A DNA stretch of 64,000 bases from Aptenodytes patagonicus (taxonomy: Eukaryota > Chordata > Aves > Sphenisciformes > Spheniscidae), in the NCBI RefSeq assembly GCF_965638725.1, contig NW_027472011.1, positions 1 to 64,000 on the forward strand. The letters are read 5' to 3'. Numbering within the stretch: position 1 is the first letter of the stretch; the number at the start of each line of letters is the position of its first letter. The notes below the pieces were generated by a model that worked only from the letters and a program-made list of their open reading frames with translations, was not told the origin of the DNA and made no database searches. Positions 53,039-64,000 of this stretch are shown piece by piece. The position numbers and the translations under genes are program-made.

Positions 53039-56000
53039 GCGCCTTGCAGGAGCACGGTGGGTCCCCCGTGCTCCAGCGGCCCCGCCAGCCCCCCGGCTCC
53101 TGCCCAGCCGGGAGGTTTCCTGCCCCTGCAAGCCCCGGCTGAGCAGGAGGGACGGTTGGCCGTTGGGGCAGCTCGCTGGCAGACCCCTCTCGAGCTCGTT
53201 TGCCGCTGTTGCTCCGGGGCAGACGAGGGGCAACCTCTGCTCCCGAGCCGGGGCTGAAGCCGAGCTGTGCGCGGGGCTCTGCGGTCAGGCACCTGCCAGG
53301 CTTCCAGTCTCCCGGAGACTCCGAAGTGCGCCGCTGCATCTCCCGGGCTGAGGGAAGAGGTCGGGGCTTGCCTGGCTCTGCAGGGGTGCAGCCAGTAGAT
53401 AGCTCCCTCGTTGGTAAAATCCAGTGGACCTTGGCTAAAAAGGAAGGGGAAAAAATACCCAACTAAACAGAGCCGATGTAGTCCGTGCTGGAGAAGAGCA
53501 TGGCGCACTGTCTGTTCTGGGTCAGAGCGAAAGTCCGCCTTGGCCAGGAGCCTGTCTTAACGGTGGCCGGTAGTGGCTGCAGAGGAGAAGGATATTAGAA
53601 AAAAGGTGAAACACGGTGATGTTTTCTCCAGCGTAACCTCCCGGGTTCTGGCAGTGAGTTGCTGGAGACTTCTGAAGCCGGAGGGGGTACTTCCACCTGT
53701 GGTTAAAAGCACTTGATGGATTTCCTAAAAGGGAAAAATTTGGGTGTAGTATTTATTAGAGAGGAACCAAGAGAGTCGTAGTCTTGGGAGGCCGAGCGGC
53801 GTAGGGAGCCCTAACGCCTGCACAGTCCTTGTAGAGGAATGAGGGGAAGTTGACAGAAAGGGTATTTTTAGCCTAGGGATTTTTTTGACCCGCAACTGTT
53901 GGATTTGTCTGCGATGTGAATGGGAGACCCCCCCGTGCTCCGAAACCATCTTCACTGCCGGGGGCCGCAGCAGCGATGCCTCCTACCCCTCCTTCGTTTC
54001 GTTTATGGATCAGTGCAGGGGGGGGGGTACCGTGATCCTCCTCCCAAAGCGGTCGGCCTTGTTCGTATTACGGTCGGTAGAGAAAGACAGAGTGACCTGA
54101 TCTGGGACAAACCGCCCGCTTCCGATCAGCCAGCACGTCCCCGTCTGGTCTTTTCCAGCTCTCTTTGGCGCTGCTTTGCATTCCTTCTCCTCTGGTGATC
54201 ACTGTGGTTTGGCCTGTCCTTCTCCGGGCTAGAGGTTTTCGTGAAGAGCTTTGGGAACCTTCGCCTGGCAGGTCGTGCAGATGCCAAAAATATTTATAAC
54301 GCGTGGGAAGGCTGATGCTGAGAGAGGCTGGAGGCCGGGCTCCTCCTGCCGCGCTGGCTGAGCCGCACGGGCGCAGGGCTAGCTGAGCTGATGCTAGTCT
54401 CGCTTTTTCATTAATTTCATCGTGCTCAACTAATTTTTGGTTGTGTTTGACTTGGGTTTTGTTCAGGTACTGCAGGGTTTGGCATCTGCCGTCCTTGATC
54501 TCTCCCAGAGCTGGCAGAGTTGAGGGGAACGGGGAGATACTCTTGCCTTTTTGTAAGTTTCTCGGAGACTTTTGGGTTGGATTTCTGTGTGTGTAACTGT
54601 TTCCTTTAAAGCAGCATAGAGAAGGGGAAAAATGACTTCAGCTCAGACATCCATACCTCTGCAGAAGACTGCAGTGACGGACAGGTTCTAACTTTCCCTT
54701 CGTGCTGGCCGTCTGGAGTAAGGTGGAGTAGGTTTGTTGACTGCAGCGGGCTTCTCTAATGGATGGTTTAACCTTTGCTTTGCACGAGAAATAGAATTGT
54801 CCTTTGACAAAAGGCCTGTAGCTTTTCAAAGCGGGCTCATGGAGCTGCTGGAGCAGTGGCAGGGTTTTCCCGTCCGGCGGGGAGTCCCTCTCCCCGTTTG
54901 CCCGGCGGGTGCGGTTATTTTCCCGTTTGCCCACCCCGGGCAGTTTGTAGCCCTCTGGTGATCAGCGGGTGTCTGGGGGTTGCTCTGGTTGAGTTCTTGG
55001 TTGTTCCCGTGATTGATAAAGGCCTAGTTTCTAGTTGAGTTTGTTGTTGCTCATCCCCGGGTGCATGCATCTTAAAGTTCGTTCCCTTGAATGCGACCGC
55101 TGTATCCTTGAAGGCCACCTACTTCGTTCTGTAAGACGTTCTGGTCTTCCTCTGCCTGACTGTGCCAGCCCCTGGTCAGTGCCATGCTCTGCTTTTTTGG
55201 TGTGTATCTGTGGTTTCAAGCTTTTCTGACTTACAGTTCCTAGAGCGAAATTTCAGCACAGGTGCGGGCATTAGGACGGCTGATGCGAAGCTTGCATTTC
55301 TTGTTTGCCTTTCGTAGAATACTCGGGAGTCATCCGCAGCCGTGCAGGAGATAAGGGACCAGAGGATACGTTCGTTAATACACGTGTTTTTCAAAACTCA
55401 GCCCCCGTATTGACCCATCACGAACGTCCCTAGCAGGTTCCTCTTCACCCTTTCAAAAACTTCCCGATGACGTTGGTTTTTCCCTTCAGGTAGTTCATCG
55501 CCTCCTTTGCGGTCGCTGCAATCAGGTGCTACAACAGGATGCAAACAGTCGTAAAAATTCATGGTGCGGCCCCCGTTTCGGAGACGGCCGCGTGCGTTGG
55601 CGTCCCGGGGTGGGGGGGGGGACGGGACGGCTGGGCGCAGGGTCCCAGGCTGCTGGTGGGTGCTGGTGTCTCGCAACCGTGGAGGAAGCTGCAGCACAAG
55701 GTTGGCTGGGCACGGTGGCTTGCCAAAGCCCCTCCGTTAGCCCCGCTTGCCGTTTCACAGGCAGCAATTAGCGCCGCAGACAGCTCTGAGAAGAGGGGCT
55801 GATGACTTTAATTAGACATCTATTCAGATCAACCGGGGAAGGAGCAATTATTGATTTTAAAAAATGCCCCCTGATTAACTCTTTGCTCTCCGTGCCTCCC
55901 ATCTGCCTGCGCCGCGCGCTGCGGTTGCGTGCGCACCTTTACCTGGCGGTGCCGTACGCGCCGCGGGGTGTTGGGGAGGCAACCTGCATCACGGCGTTAT

Positions 56001-56121
56001 TCTTCCTCAAACTTTGCTATGGAGGGACGCGGTGCCAGGGGAGACGGGAGGAGCAAGGTATGGCTGATGGGGGCAAACCTTGGCGCTAGGCAAGGGGGGG
56101 GGGGGGACAGGAGGGAGCGTG

Positions 56122-56181
56122 GGCGGCATGCCGAGGGGTGGCATGCCGAGGGGCGGCATGCCGAGGGGCGGCACGCCGAGT
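56122..56181. repeat. Four-copy 15-bp repeat with SphI-like core
   Basis: Four tandem copies of GGCGGCATGCCGAGG, the last with CACGCC. Each contains the palindrome GGCATGCC. Confidence 0.85.
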
Positions 56182-59100
56182 GCTGCTGCGGTGGTGTCCA
56201 GGGGCGTCTTGGTTGGCTCCGGGCGGGAGGAAATTCGGGTGGTCCCTGCCCAGCACCCGGCGGTGGGCGCTGCCCGCGCGGCAGGACAAGGCGGGAGGAG
56301 GCTTTGTCCTTCCTGGTGCCCCGGTGCGGGTGGGCGAGCGGCGGCCGTGCCGGGGGCCTTACGGTGGCCCAGCCGAGGCCGGTTGGCTTTCCTCCTGCGG
56401 CTCCGGCAGGAGCCGGGTAGCGTTAGGACCCAGCGAGCTGGCAGCGCCGGTGACAAGTCTGGAGCAGCACTAGCGCAGAGTAGTCTCCATCAGCTGGGCT
56501 GGATTTTTGTATATCCCTGTATTAAAGAATCCTCTGCCAGAAAAGGGCTTTTTCCCCTTTCTCTGCGACCCCGCGGAGCCTCGCCGGGGGGACACAGGGA
56601 TGGTTAGATCGGCTGGAACGTGAAAAACCTCTGATGACTTACTGCTGGCCATGAACTGAGACCATTATCTAAAAATAATAAATCTTTAAAATAAAGAGAA
56701 AAGCCAGCGGCAGCATGGCCCAGAGCAAGAGACACACATACAGCCGGGTAAGCTGGGGGCAGGGAAACTTATTTACAAACTCCTGGCTATGCTGTTAGAT
56801 AATATTGTAATGTATCTTAATGCTATCTGTTGCAATGAAAAATATATCTATTTTTATACTGAAATCTAGATTGTGTTTCCTGTGCTTTCGTATTTCTGGA
56901 ATTTGATATCTTCATCACTAACAATATCTGTTATGATATACGGTGGGTGGGTAAACAGTCTGAATTATATTAGCGGACGTGTCCTTTTGATTTAAGTTAG
57001 TCTGTCTTTGCTGTTAATTATCACTGATAATGCAATGAGGCGTCAGCTGAGCCTCCGGTGATGACAGAATCTTTCTAGGGCTTTTCAGCACGAAGATTCG
57101 GGGATGTTTTCCTTTCTGCATCGTGTTTTTCCTTCCTCTTTGCTTATTTTCCAGGTTGCATGGTGAGATACTGAGCTTCCGAGTGCCTGAAAATCATTTC
57201 CAGGTTTTACCATATTGCAGTTAACCCTGGGCTGTGCGGTGGGCAGCAGAACCGGAGCCGGGCACCGGCCCTACAGCGAGGCCTTTCTTTGGAGTTTCTT
57301 TCTTTGTCGTTTTGTTCTTCCTCGCCAGCGTGGTGACATTGTGTCCCAGACACTCGCTGTTTTGGGGACCAGGCAGCGCATTTTCGGCGTCTCTGTTACT
57401 CGGTGCTTGCCAACTTGGCAAAGTGCTTTGTAAACTCCCGGGCCAGTTGCAGGGGCGGGAGGGCTGCGCTTCGGCAGAGCCGGGGAGGGCAGACCCCTTC
57501 CCACCTCCCCCCTTACGCCAGGTCTGTGTCCAGCCCGGGGGCTGCCCGAAAAAACCCCGAGGAGGAGCGTGACCTGCGACTGCTCTGCCTGCCCGGGCAA
57601 GGGCGTTGTGCGAGAGCACCGAGCCCGGAGCCGCCCGTCGCTGGTGGGGTGTGCGTGTGCGAATCGGTCTCTGGCCGGAATGATTTGCTTGCGTAGTCAC
57701 AGGCTGCTGAACGGAGCGGCTGCCGTTCAGAAAAAGGCTCGGGGCTGCCGGCGATAGCGTGCGGCTGGAAAGTTGCTTTACCCACCCTGTGCAGGGTCAA
57801 AGTGTGTTTCCGTGCGGGGATGCGGCTGCGGAGCGCTCCCCTGGGCTGGGAAATGGTGTCTGCGGGCGTACGAAGGCAGACTGCTCTAGCTGCCAGGACT
57901 CTGTCTTTGCTAGATGTTGCTGTTTTCAGCGGGGGGGAGCGGGGTGAAGGAGGTGAAATTTCAAACTGAGTCTTGACAATCCTCTCCTGATAGCTGCATT
58001 GAATTTCGGTCAGGCAGGACGGCAGCTGTGTCTCCTGGAAGCAAGCAGGCTTATCTGCGTTTTACTGAAATTGCATTTTGAAATGGGTACCGCGGGGACC
58101 AGAGCTGCGCCAGCCCTTCTGGCGGGGCTGGACCGGCTGGCTCTCCTGGCGGTGTCCGTACGAGGGTTTCGGGGGCGTGTGGTTGTACGGCAGCACCGTA
58201 GTCGGTGTCATTGCAGTCAGAAACACCCGAACCGTTGGCGTTTGACTTCTTGCTCCCCAGCCTTGAGCACGATGAATCCAGTCCCCCGGCGGGGTTTGCA
58301 CGGTGGGGGCTTCGTCCTGGCTCATCTGCAAGTCTGACGGCGGCAGACCCGCGCCGCTCCGGCTTCTGCTGGGTGAGATGGCAGCCACCCCCACCGTGTC
58401 ACCGGCTGACGGGTCCGCTCTTAATCCTGGGGTAATCCCCTCCTTTCAATAGGGACGGTATGGCAGCACCACACGCTATCTATTCGGTAATAACTAGACT
58501 TAACAGAAACTAGAGTTATTTCCAAGGCTTTCCTTATTCCGGCCGTGTTGGGTCACGTCTTGCATTTGAGGCTAAGAGCGTTTTAGCCTGCGGTTGTGAA
58601 TCTCGTCACCGGAGCTTTTCAGCGGTGGTTGCTGCATTCAGGGTTCGCCTGAAACTTTTGATCTGTACTTTAAATGACAGTTTGAGGTTCAATTAGTCGT
58701 ATCTGCACGGAGGGAGGCGTCCCTGTGTGCCGGCGTAACGATGTGAGTCTGGCTTCTGGAAGGAATACAATAAATATTCCTTGGGTTATCCGCTATAATG
58801 GAGCGAAACACTGAAACCGTCATGCTCAGATGAAACATGGTAGTGACCCAAATCACGCTGGAATCACAAGCCACTTGGAATTGCATCCATTTTTTCAGTG
58901 ACTAATAACCAGTATCCTCAAATAACTGAGGAAATGGTCTGTAAACGTGTGTAATAGTTTAAACAGGGGTAAAAATGGGAAAACGCCGTATTTCTGAGGG
59001 GTGCCAGGTAGGCAGTTGTGCGGAGCAAAGTCTCCTGTTACTGCAGCAGGCGGGCAGTCGAAGCGCAGCCCGCGTGCCTCGCACCTCGCCTGGAGGAGGT

Positions 59101-61997
59101 TTCTTCTCCAGCCCTGTCCCTGCCTGTCCGGTGAGCGGGGTGAGGAGCTCCTCCTGGGCCGGTGGCTTCCTCCGAGCCACCCGCCTAAGGACTGTCCTGC
59201 CGGAGACCGGCGACGGCTGCTCCGGTGGGTCAGCGTTCCTGGTTGCTTCTCTGGCTGCCCGATCCCCACCGCCTCCCCTGTGCCCCTTCTCGGGGCTCCC
59301 GAGCTGGCCGTCGGTACCCTGCGGCGTAGGTTTGGGAGAGTGGGGGGGAGGAACGCTGCCTCCGCTATCAGAGTACGCCGATTTCTCATTTAATGTAATT
59401 TAGCAGCTTATTCACCCTTTAGACCATCGCTGCATGGGAGTGATGACTGAGCTGTTACGAATTGCCCGCACTGATGCTTGCACAGATCTCCTGAGGGCTC
59501 CTGCCTAATTCGGAGTCTGTCAGTGGGTGAGCGGCCTCGGGGGGGTGACTCTGGCCTCGTGTGCGTACCCCTTTTTCTCTCCTCCCGTGGGCTGGCGTCT
59601 CTGGGAGCTTCCTACAGCTCTCTGCTCCTCTGTCCTCTTTACTCACCATCAGCATATCACCACCTTGCCCAAAATTCGGGTGTCCAGAGCACCGGTGTGG
59701 CCTGCTGGAAAGGCTGGCGTGACCAGAGAGGATGCTCACGCCTCCTCTGTTCATTGGGCACTGGCAGAAGACGACCCGTTGGTCACTGGTGGCAGGGGAA
59801 GAGTTCCCGAAACTCAGCCCCACCTGAAATTTTGTCTGTCGGTTTTCCTGGAGTCGGAGCCCGCCAGAGCCGAGGGCAGACCCTGCAGCGTGTGAGGTGC
59901 AGCTCTCGAGACAGGCTCCGCTTCTTGGGAAGCGATCAGCGAGGAGCTGGCACGTTGTGCTCTCTCTGGAGACCCGAGGAAGTTCTGGGTTGCGTCACCA
60001 GCTGCTGTGTCGGGCTCTTGTGCCCTGGTGTCCCCAAGGGTGACCGTCCCCAAGTTTGCTGTGTCTCTCGCCCCCGCCTCCTTCCTCCGCAGCTGGTAAG
60101 GGACGGTGACCGCAGCCTCCCCGGCCCACCGCCGGCCTGGCTCTGCTCTTCCACCTCTGCTCGGGACGGCCATCGGGTGCCCAGCCCGCGGTCATCTGGC
60201 TGGCAAGGTAGATGGGAATGCGCTATTTCCAGCTTGGGCAGTTTCTCTCCTTTTAAAATCTGAAATTGTGGTAATCACGTTGTTTTGAGCCTTCATGAGG
60301 ATACCGGTCTCGGGTTTAGCCAGGCAGATTAGACGCTGGCTCGTCCGACAACACTGGAGAGCTGAGGCAAGATGGAGTCATCAGAGAAGTCAGCTTGATC
60401 CTTGCTTCAGCCTGACATACCGACAGCAGTGCGGGTCACGGCAAGCTGCAACGCGCGAAAAAGAAAATACTGATCCTGGTGCGTGGTCCTGAGGCAGGGA
60501 CAGCGGCGATCCCCGGCCGGGGAGCTGGCCCCGTGGCTCACCCGGCTCTGCAGCTCCGGGTCCGAGTCGCTGCTTACGGTTTTGGTCAGAGCAAAGCTGT
60601 GCGTGTTACCTACGCTGTGCTCCCCGGCACTGGGGGAAGAGCGTGGTGAGCTCCTGAACTTAAGACCATGGAGATGTCGGTGAACGGCGCGCACTGTCGT
60701 CCTGACGTTGGAGCAGTGCAACTTGTTCTACTGTCTTACGTCTAGTTAATTAGAAACAAAAGTTAGAGAGCCGTCGCCTTAAGAGCATGAACGTGTTAGA
60801 GGCTTATTCTGCGCTCTCCCTTCTGTCCTGGGTGTTAAGGATTCGCGAAATGTTTCTGTTAAAATTAGCGCTGATTGACAAACGGACCTTCAGCGCGTAA
60901 GTTTTGATGGATTTCTGTATTGGCCAGATTTAATTGCAGAACGTACAGCGCTACCGTAATGTTATCTGTGCTCTTTAGAGGCATAGTTTGGTGTTAAGCT
61001 CAAGAAGAGTTACTGAATTCGAGAATGGATATCGCAGCAGCCGCGTGCGTGTTTAACGGGATATCTGAGCGGGGTGGTTGGTGCGAGATCTGCTTTGATG
61101 CCGAGGAGCGCGGTGCTTCTCAGTTTGAACTGCAGCGGGTGGCGCTGGGAGAAGCAGGTGAAGCCCCTGGTGCGACGCTGGTGACCTTGTGGAACGATGG
61201 CTGAGATCCTGCCCTAAAAACAAAGACGTGTGGGTGAAGGTCTGCGGACATTCCGTGGGAGCATGCTGTGATAGCGCTGTACTCTGTAGACTTGGCCTTT
61301 CTGCTTGAACTCTGTGGTCGTGCAAAGAGCCTTTCCCAGGAGTAGGAGGCGTTTCGGTGTTGATGTGAGCTGGGGGAAATGTTCCGTTTGTTCCCTTTGT
61401 AATGGCCGCGACCGTACCCGTCACCCCACCACGGCGTCCGTTCTGAACTGCTCTGCCCCTAGATGGGTGGCAGTCTGTCCTTCCCCTTGAGAGGCGGATG
61501 GACTTGGGATGGTCCTGTTTCTGGTGGGTCCTGGGAAGTTGCAGCCGTGGTGCAAAGCTGCCTAGGGTGGACCTCACTGAGCCCCTTCAAGCCCTTTTCT
61601 ACCCCTCGTGCTGTGTCCCAGCAGGCTCAGGGAGTACAGAATACTCACGTACCTTCACAGGCGTTGTAAAGTAGAGAAACAGACCTTTTTTTTTTTTTCA
61701 AGTTAGCACCACGTCCACCCTGCTGACCCACCAGAACTCCCTCGGTTAATGCAGAAGGGCCTTTTGTGTGACCACAGAGTGACGGAAAGATGTTTCATCA
61801 TTGCATCAAGTTGACCGCATAAGGATGTGTGAGCTCGGGCTCTGCACCCTGATTTATCCACCGTGTGATTCGGAGAAGATCGTAAAACTTGTAAAAACTG
61901 CTCGTAGGAGGTGGGGGGCCGAGGTGCTCTTGTGCAGGGGCCGCTCGCTCGCTTCGGGCTGCCCAACTGCCTGGGGAAGCTTGGTGCCTCCTGCTCA

Positions 61998-62028
61998 GGA
62001 TGAGGAGGAGGAGGAGGAGGAGGAGCAC
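61998..62028. repeat. (GGA)n microsatellite
   Basis: About ten GAG/GGA triplets in a row in otherwise unremarkable sequence. Confidence 0.9.
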
Positions 62029-62423
62029 ATCACAGGCAGGTGCTGCGCGTTGCCCGGATCCTCCGAGCCCCATCAACCCCCTGCCCAGCCGGGGCTCACG
62101 CTGGCTGTCCGTATGCGGAATGGGAGTGGAAGCGTGTTTGAGCCGGCAGAGGTTTCCTACGAACGGTTTCAGGGAGCTGCACCGATCCGTGCCTCGCGTG
62201 CACGTGGCTTTACAGGAGCCAGACCGTGTGCCTCGCGTCTGCCCGTCTAGGAATTTCATTCTCCCCAGTGACGATTGCACCTTCTTTTACAGGCAAGGCT
62301 CTGTTCTCAAACTCCCGGGCTGCCCTTAACTTCTCTACCTATTCTTAGCAGACTTATTTTTTTGTTCTTTACTCTCAAGTGGGGCTGAGCAGTAACTTAC
62401 GTTGGGAAACTTACTCACATAGG

Positions 62424-62512
62424 GACATGGTTTAGTGGGCACGGTGGTGTTGGGTTGACGGTTGGACTCGATGATCTTAGAGGTCTTTTCCAACCTTAAT
62501 GATTCTATGAAA
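62424..62512 (+). mobile_element. CR1 LINE 3'-end fragment (plus orientation)
   Basis: GACATGGTTTAGTGGGCACG followed by GTGGTGTTGGGTTGACGGTT, GATGATCTTAGAGGTC and CCAACCTTAATGATTCTATG. It is the same CR1 tail as at 44,345 but retains only about 90 bp. Confidence 0.95.
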
Positions 62513-62708
62513 TGCTTGCTATGAGTGTATATGCAAGTTATGAATTTTCCTTTTTAATCAGTCTTATTGTTGCCATTCTATTCAGGATGGGTTTTGTATT
62601 GGTAGGAGTTGTCTTTTAGATTCCCCGAAATCACGATGCGCCAGTGGAGAAGGAGCTTCTGGGCTTTTGAAGTGTGATTTGTACCCTCTCAATTTTGTGA
62701 ATAGTGAG

Positions 62709-63300
62709 TGTCCCGGTTTCAGCAGGGATAGAGTTAATTTTCTTCCCAGTAGCTGGTACAGAGCTGTGTTTTGGATTTAGGACCAGAACAATGTTGACAA
62801 CACAGCGGTGTTGTAGTTCTTGCGGAGCAGTGCTTACACTAGGCAAGGGCTTTTCAGCTTCCCGTGCTCTGCCGACTGAGCAGGCTGGAGGTGCGCAAGA
62901 AGCTGGGAGGGGGCACGGCCAGGACAGCTGACCCAAACCGGCCAAAGGGACATTCCATACCATGGGACATCATGCTCAGTACCTAAACTGGGGGAAGAAG
63001 AAGGAAGGGGGGAGACGTTTGGAGTGATGGCGTTTGTCTTCCCAAGTCACCGTTACGCATGATGGAGCCCTGCTGTCCTGGAGATGGCTGAACACCTGCC
63101 TGCCCATGGGAAGCAGGGAATGAATTCCTCGTTTTGCTTTGCTTGCGTGCGCAGCTTTTGCTTTACCTGTTAAACTGTCTTTATCTCAACCCACGAGTTT
63201 TCTCACTTTTACCCTTCCGATTCTCTCCCCCGTCCCACCGGGGGGGAGTGAGCGAGCGGCTGGGGGGGGCCGAGTTGCCGGCTGGGGTTAAACCACGACA
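62709..63300 (+). mobile_element. Solo LTR of an endogenous retrovirus (avian ERVL-like)
   Basis: A 592-bp element beginning TGTCCCGGTTTCAG and ending AAACCACGACA, so it has the TG...CA ends of an LTR. It is flanked by an identical 5-bp direct repeat, GTGAG, at 62,704-62,708 and 63,301-63,305. The start resembles a common bird LTR (CGGTTTCAGCAGGGATAGAG). No internal retroviral region is present, so it is a fossil left by recombination between two LTRs. The intact target-site duplication suggests a moderately young insertion. Confidence 0.85.
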
Positions 63301-63305
63301 GTGAG

Positions 63306-64000
63306 GTCCCATTTAGGAAGAGGAACTGGGAGACAGGGTTAGGGCGGGACGCCCGCCTGGGGCAGGACACTACTCCAAAAGCTCCTTGGCGAGACGTTGT
63401 AAGCAAAGTGTGTTTGGAAAAAGTTATTCTGAAATGCTTTTTTGCTGATATTACAAATTAAGGACTTTCTTGGGAAGGGAGGACGCTCTGCACGAGAATA
63501 CCATGAAATTAATAAACTTCCTATCTGTTTTTTAAAATGAAACCTTATTTGATAGAATTACAAATTTATAATTTGAGACTGAAAACGTGTGTACCTACTT
63601 TTGCCAGATTTAGTTGCATTAACTTTCGTCATTCAGCACTAATGAGATCGCAGACGAGAAGGATGTTAACGACTTGTTTTACTACTTTCTTGTGGTGATG
63701 CATACCCATATGTTATTAATTGGCTACTGTGTTAATTATGGCATCTAACTAATGACTTGAGTGACAAACCAACCCTGAGACTGACCCGCGTTCATACAGG
63801 CCGAGGGGAGTCACGAGGCAAACGAAGACAGAACTTTTTCGAGATGTCGCTATCGTTAACGAGATCCATTATCTGGAGCTGAAATATCGTTAGACAAACC
63901 TATTGTCTGGAGGTGGAAAGAGGCTCGCGGGGCGGCGGGGGCTCGCTCCAGCGACGGAGCTGCAGGTCCCGCGGCCCTCCCTGAGCCTGACAGCCAGGAC
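63306..64000. other. Right-edge sequence without recognised features
   Basis: AT-rich until about 63,900, then the last 100 bases turn GC-rich again. I see no gene, repeat or clear regulatory site. Confidence 0.5.

Larger units (their letters stand above)
44520..62423. other. AT-richer, gene-poor stretch
   Basis: Nearly 18 kb with balanced base composition and stop codons in all frames. I find no splice-flanked conserved coding exon. It contains only small repeats (TA-rich at 48,692-48,730, arrays at 52,729 and 56,122, GGA repeat at 61,998) and a moderately GC-rich patch at 50,500-51,100. It may be intergenic, or a long intron of a transcript from the 42.5-kb island. Confidence 0.5.

Overview
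The window looks like a bird microchromosome. The left two thirds (about 1-43,800) are extremely GC-rich, with small introns, long pure G or C runs and many G-rich minisatellites. The right third (about 43,800-64,000) is much more AT-rich and gene-poor. Bird-type CR1 LINE 3' ends (33,887, 44,345, 62,424) and a solo LTR of avian ERV type (62,709-63,300) support the assignment. The genes are spliced, with canonical GT/AG sites on both strands.

Gene order: RTKN last exon (+, 313-659); a drebrin-like actin-binding protein (-, 1,686-9,237); a RHOBTB-family atypical Rho GTPase/BTB gene (+, 14,012-19,614); WDR54 (-, 21,996-28,286); the C2orf81 homologue (+, about 30,361-32,516); a short-chain dehydrogenase/reductase of the RDH/DHRS13 group (+, 34,723-37,912); and an unrecognised leucine-rich-repeat protein (-, CDS 38,292-40,689, 5' exon near 42,138). 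RTKN, WDR54 and C2orf81 are neighbours on human 2p13.1, so this is the bird equivalent of that segment. As far as I recall, the RHOBTB and drebrin-like genes are not in the human segment. They fit lost ohnologues of the four-way EGR/LOXL/DOK/RTKN paralogon (2p13, 5q31-35, 8p21, 10q21-24).

The genes form three convergent pairs (RTKN/drebrin-like, RHOBTB/WDR54, SDR/LRR). Each pair shares one tiny AT-rich island in which poly(A) hexamers for both strands overlap or nearly touch. The divergent intergenic gaps (9.2-14.0 kb, 28.3-30.4 kb and after 42.5 kb) are filled with G-rich tandem arrays, a 35-bp-arm inverted repeat and CpG-island promoters. WDR54, the SDR gene and the LRR gene read through every exon without a break. 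The drebrin-like, RHOBTB and C2orf81 genes each carry several single-base frame breaks in otherwise conserved sequence, which points more to consensus errors in extreme-GC DNA than to three neighbouring pseudogenes.

Functionally, three genes are tied to the actin/Rho system (rhotekin, drebrin-like, RHOBTB), and two perfect SRF (CArG) boxes lie around the RHOBTB promoter. From 42.7 kb to the end I see no convincing protein-coding gene, only repeats, CR1 pieces, the LTR and one weak candidate exon.
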